A stretch of 7,321 nt of DNA from Spirochaetia bacterium (GTDB lineage Bacteria > Spirochaetota > Spirochaetia > PWKH01), in assembly GCA_021736545.1 (NCBI GenBank), contig JAIPFS010000067.1:1-7321 (forward strand), read 5' to 3'. Both the position numbers and the translations under genes were made by a program. Below are positions 6,167 through 7,321 of this stretch, one piece after another (the first letter of the stretch is position 1; the number at the start of each line of letters is the position of its first letter). The notes beneath the pieces were generated by a model. The model searched no databases. It was not told the origin of the DNA and saw only the letters and a program-made list of their open reading frames with translations.

Positions 6167-7300
6167 TTATTTAAGTTCAACAAACTCTCCGCCCTGAACC
6201 TGATAAACTGAGAAACCGACACCAATTGCATCGCCCTTATCGTCAAAGCTGATTTTACCGAGAGGTGTTTCTACATATTCACTCGTTAAAGCATCTTTGA
6301 TTGCCGCGTATTCAGTTGAACCTGCTTTATCAATGGCATTCAGGAGCGCCTCTGTGGCGGCATATGCATTGTGAAAGAAAGCCCCGGGTTTTTCACCGTA
6401 TTTTTCAACGTGAGCTTTAGTAGATTCAATGTAGAGCGGGTTATCACTGGTATCAACAGGGCCTGTGGCATAGACGCCTTCAGCGAATTCACCTGCTACA
6501 GCGATAAAAGTTTCATCCTTTACACCATCTTCAGAGAGGAAGGGCATGTCCATGCCTTTGTTTCTCATCTGTGTAACCAGCTTTGAAGCTTCAGGATGAT
6601 AACCGCCCCAAACAAGGCCTTCAGCATCAGAATTGGCTACTTTGTTGACTACCGCATTGTAATCCAGTGCTCCAGGAGTAATACCTTCAAAAAGGACAAC
6701 TTCCACACCTTCCTCCAGGAGATACTCTCTCATGAAAGTAGCAAAACCCTTACCATAGTCACCTTTGTCATGAAGGATGGCAACACTTTCCAGACCAAGT
6801 TCATCTACGATGAAATTAGTTTCTGTTACTGCCTGTGCATCATCAGGTGCAATGGTACGGAAAAAGTTCGGATAATCACCGCTTTTGGTCAGCGGAGGAT
6901 TGGTTGCTGAGGGAGAAATAGTAATAATTTCAGAATCAACATAAATACCCAGAGCAGCCTTTGTTGCACCGGAGCAAATATGCCCCATCACAGCTACTAC
7001 ATTCTCACCGAGCAGTTTGGCAGCAGTATTTGTTGCAATTTCCGGTTTACACTGGTCATCTTCAACAATCAACTCTACCTGACGACCCAAAACACCGCCT
7101 GCTTCGTTCCATTTTTCGGCAACAAGTTCAGCAGCATGAACAGAAGGGATACCATAGGAAGCAAGGTCACCGGAATGAGCTCCCCCCACTCCAATTTTAA
7201 TCGGTCCTGTACCTTCTGCATCTCCCTGTGCGAATACACTCATGCTTACCATTGTTAACGCAAGAATAAGCACCAATGAGAAAATTCTTGTTTTTTTCAT
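6167..7300 (-). CDS. livK: Branched-chain amino acid-binding periplasmic protein
   Basis: This is the solute receptor of the importer, a Peripla_BP_6 (type I fold) protein of 377 aa. MKKTRIF and a hydrophobic stretch form a signal peptide with likely cleavage after VFA (24). There is no lipobox cysteine, so it should be soluble in the periplasm. The mature protein opens with IKIGVGGAHSGDLASYG. Its only two cysteines, Cys84 and Cys109, are 25 apart, as in the E. coli LivJ disulfide (Cys53-Cys78). By the same offset Ser110, Thr133 and Glu257 match LivJ ligand contacts Ser79, Thr102 and Glu226, supporting binding of an alpha-amino acid. A GTG lies one codon upstream (7303), but the Shine-Dalgarno spacing favours ATG 7300. 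Its promoter is beyond the window. Exact specificity (Leu, Ile, Val or another amino acid) cannot be read from the sequence. Confidence 0.95.
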   Translation of the reverse strand: MKKTRIFSLVLILALTMVSMSVFAQGDAEGTGPIKIGVGGAHSGDLASYGIPSVHAAELVAEKWNEAGGVLGRQVELIVEDDQCKPEIATNTAAKLLGENVVAVMGHICSGATKAALGIYVDSEIITISPSATNPPLTKSGDYPNFFRTIAPDDAQAVTETNFIVDELGLESVAILHDKGDYGKGFATFMREYLLEEGVEVVLFEGITPGALDYNAVVNKVANSDAEGLVWGGYHPEASKLVTQMRNKGMDMPFLSEDGVKDETFIAVAGEFAEGVYATGPVDTSDNPLYIESTKAHVEKYGEKPGAFFHNAYAATEALLNAIDKAGSTEYAAIKDALTSEYVETPLGKISFDDKGDAIGVGFSVYQVQGGEFVELK

Positions 7301-7305
7301 CACGA

Positions 7306-7310
7306 CTCCT
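7306..7310 (-). promoter_or_regulatory. Ribosome binding site deciding the livK start
   Basis: AGGAG on the minus strand, within AAAAAGGAG, ends 5 nt before ATG 7300-7298 but only 2 nt before the GTG at 7303-7301. The ATG is therefore the likely start. Confidence 0.8.
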
Positions 7311-7321
7311 TTTTATGGTTT

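Noticed and set aside
1..7321. CRISPR array, IS element, prophage, tRNA or toxin-antitoxin pair
   Set aside because: None is visible. The repeats found are short tandem units without spacers, and there is no transposase, integrase or tRNA-like sequence. The window reads as core metabolic and housekeeping DNA.

Overview
The window looks like ordinary chromosomal DNA of moderate GC content from a Gram-negative-type bacterium, most likely a free-living spirochaete (Spirochaetaceae-like). The lineage call is an inference. It rests on infA sitting head-to-head with a DksA/TraR-type gene, a pairing I recall from treponemes, and on the general style of the proteins. There is no 16S or other decisive marker. 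I see no mobile element, CRISPR array, tRNA or rRNA.

Left part (1-787). The first 60 bases are the start of a minus-strand gene that runs off the window, probably a DksA/TraR-family zinc-finger protein. A 379-bp divergent intergenic region follows. It holds a perfect 20-bp tandem duplication (134-173), an inverted repeat overlapping the putative dksA -35 box, and a good sigma70-type promoter (364-392) for infA. infA (440-658, plus strand) encodes a standard 72-aa translation initiation factor IF-1. It is the only confident plus-strand gene. Between infA and the convergent smr gene lies an AT-rich inverted repeat that may be a weak two-way terminator.

Right part (788-7300, all minus strand, read right to left). 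This is a complete branched-chain/hydrophobic amino acid ABC importer in the order livK (periplasmic binding protein), livH and livM (permeases), livG and livF (ATPases). A strong intrinsic terminator separates livK from livH. The roughly 300-bp leader between them also carries a 9-bp tandem repeat and a 10-bp GC palindrome. livH, livM, livG and livF are tightly packed (10-nt gap, 4-nt overlap, 3-nt gap) and surely co-transcribed. After a 217-bp gap with an extended -10 promoter come a CBS-CBS-ACT protein (AcuB-like) and, 3 nt further, a stand-alone Smr-domain protein.

How the genes fit together. LivK captures the amino acid in the periplasm, LivH/LivM form the channel, and LivG/LivF power import. 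The CBS-ACT protein could sense adenine nucleotides and amino acids near this transporter, which is inference. Smr and the DksA-like gene are RNA/DNA-processing and stringent-response-type functions. No wholly new system is evident. The items most worth a second look are the livK-livH leader, the duplicated promoter region before dksA/infA, and the CBS-ACT/Smr pair placed beside the transporter.
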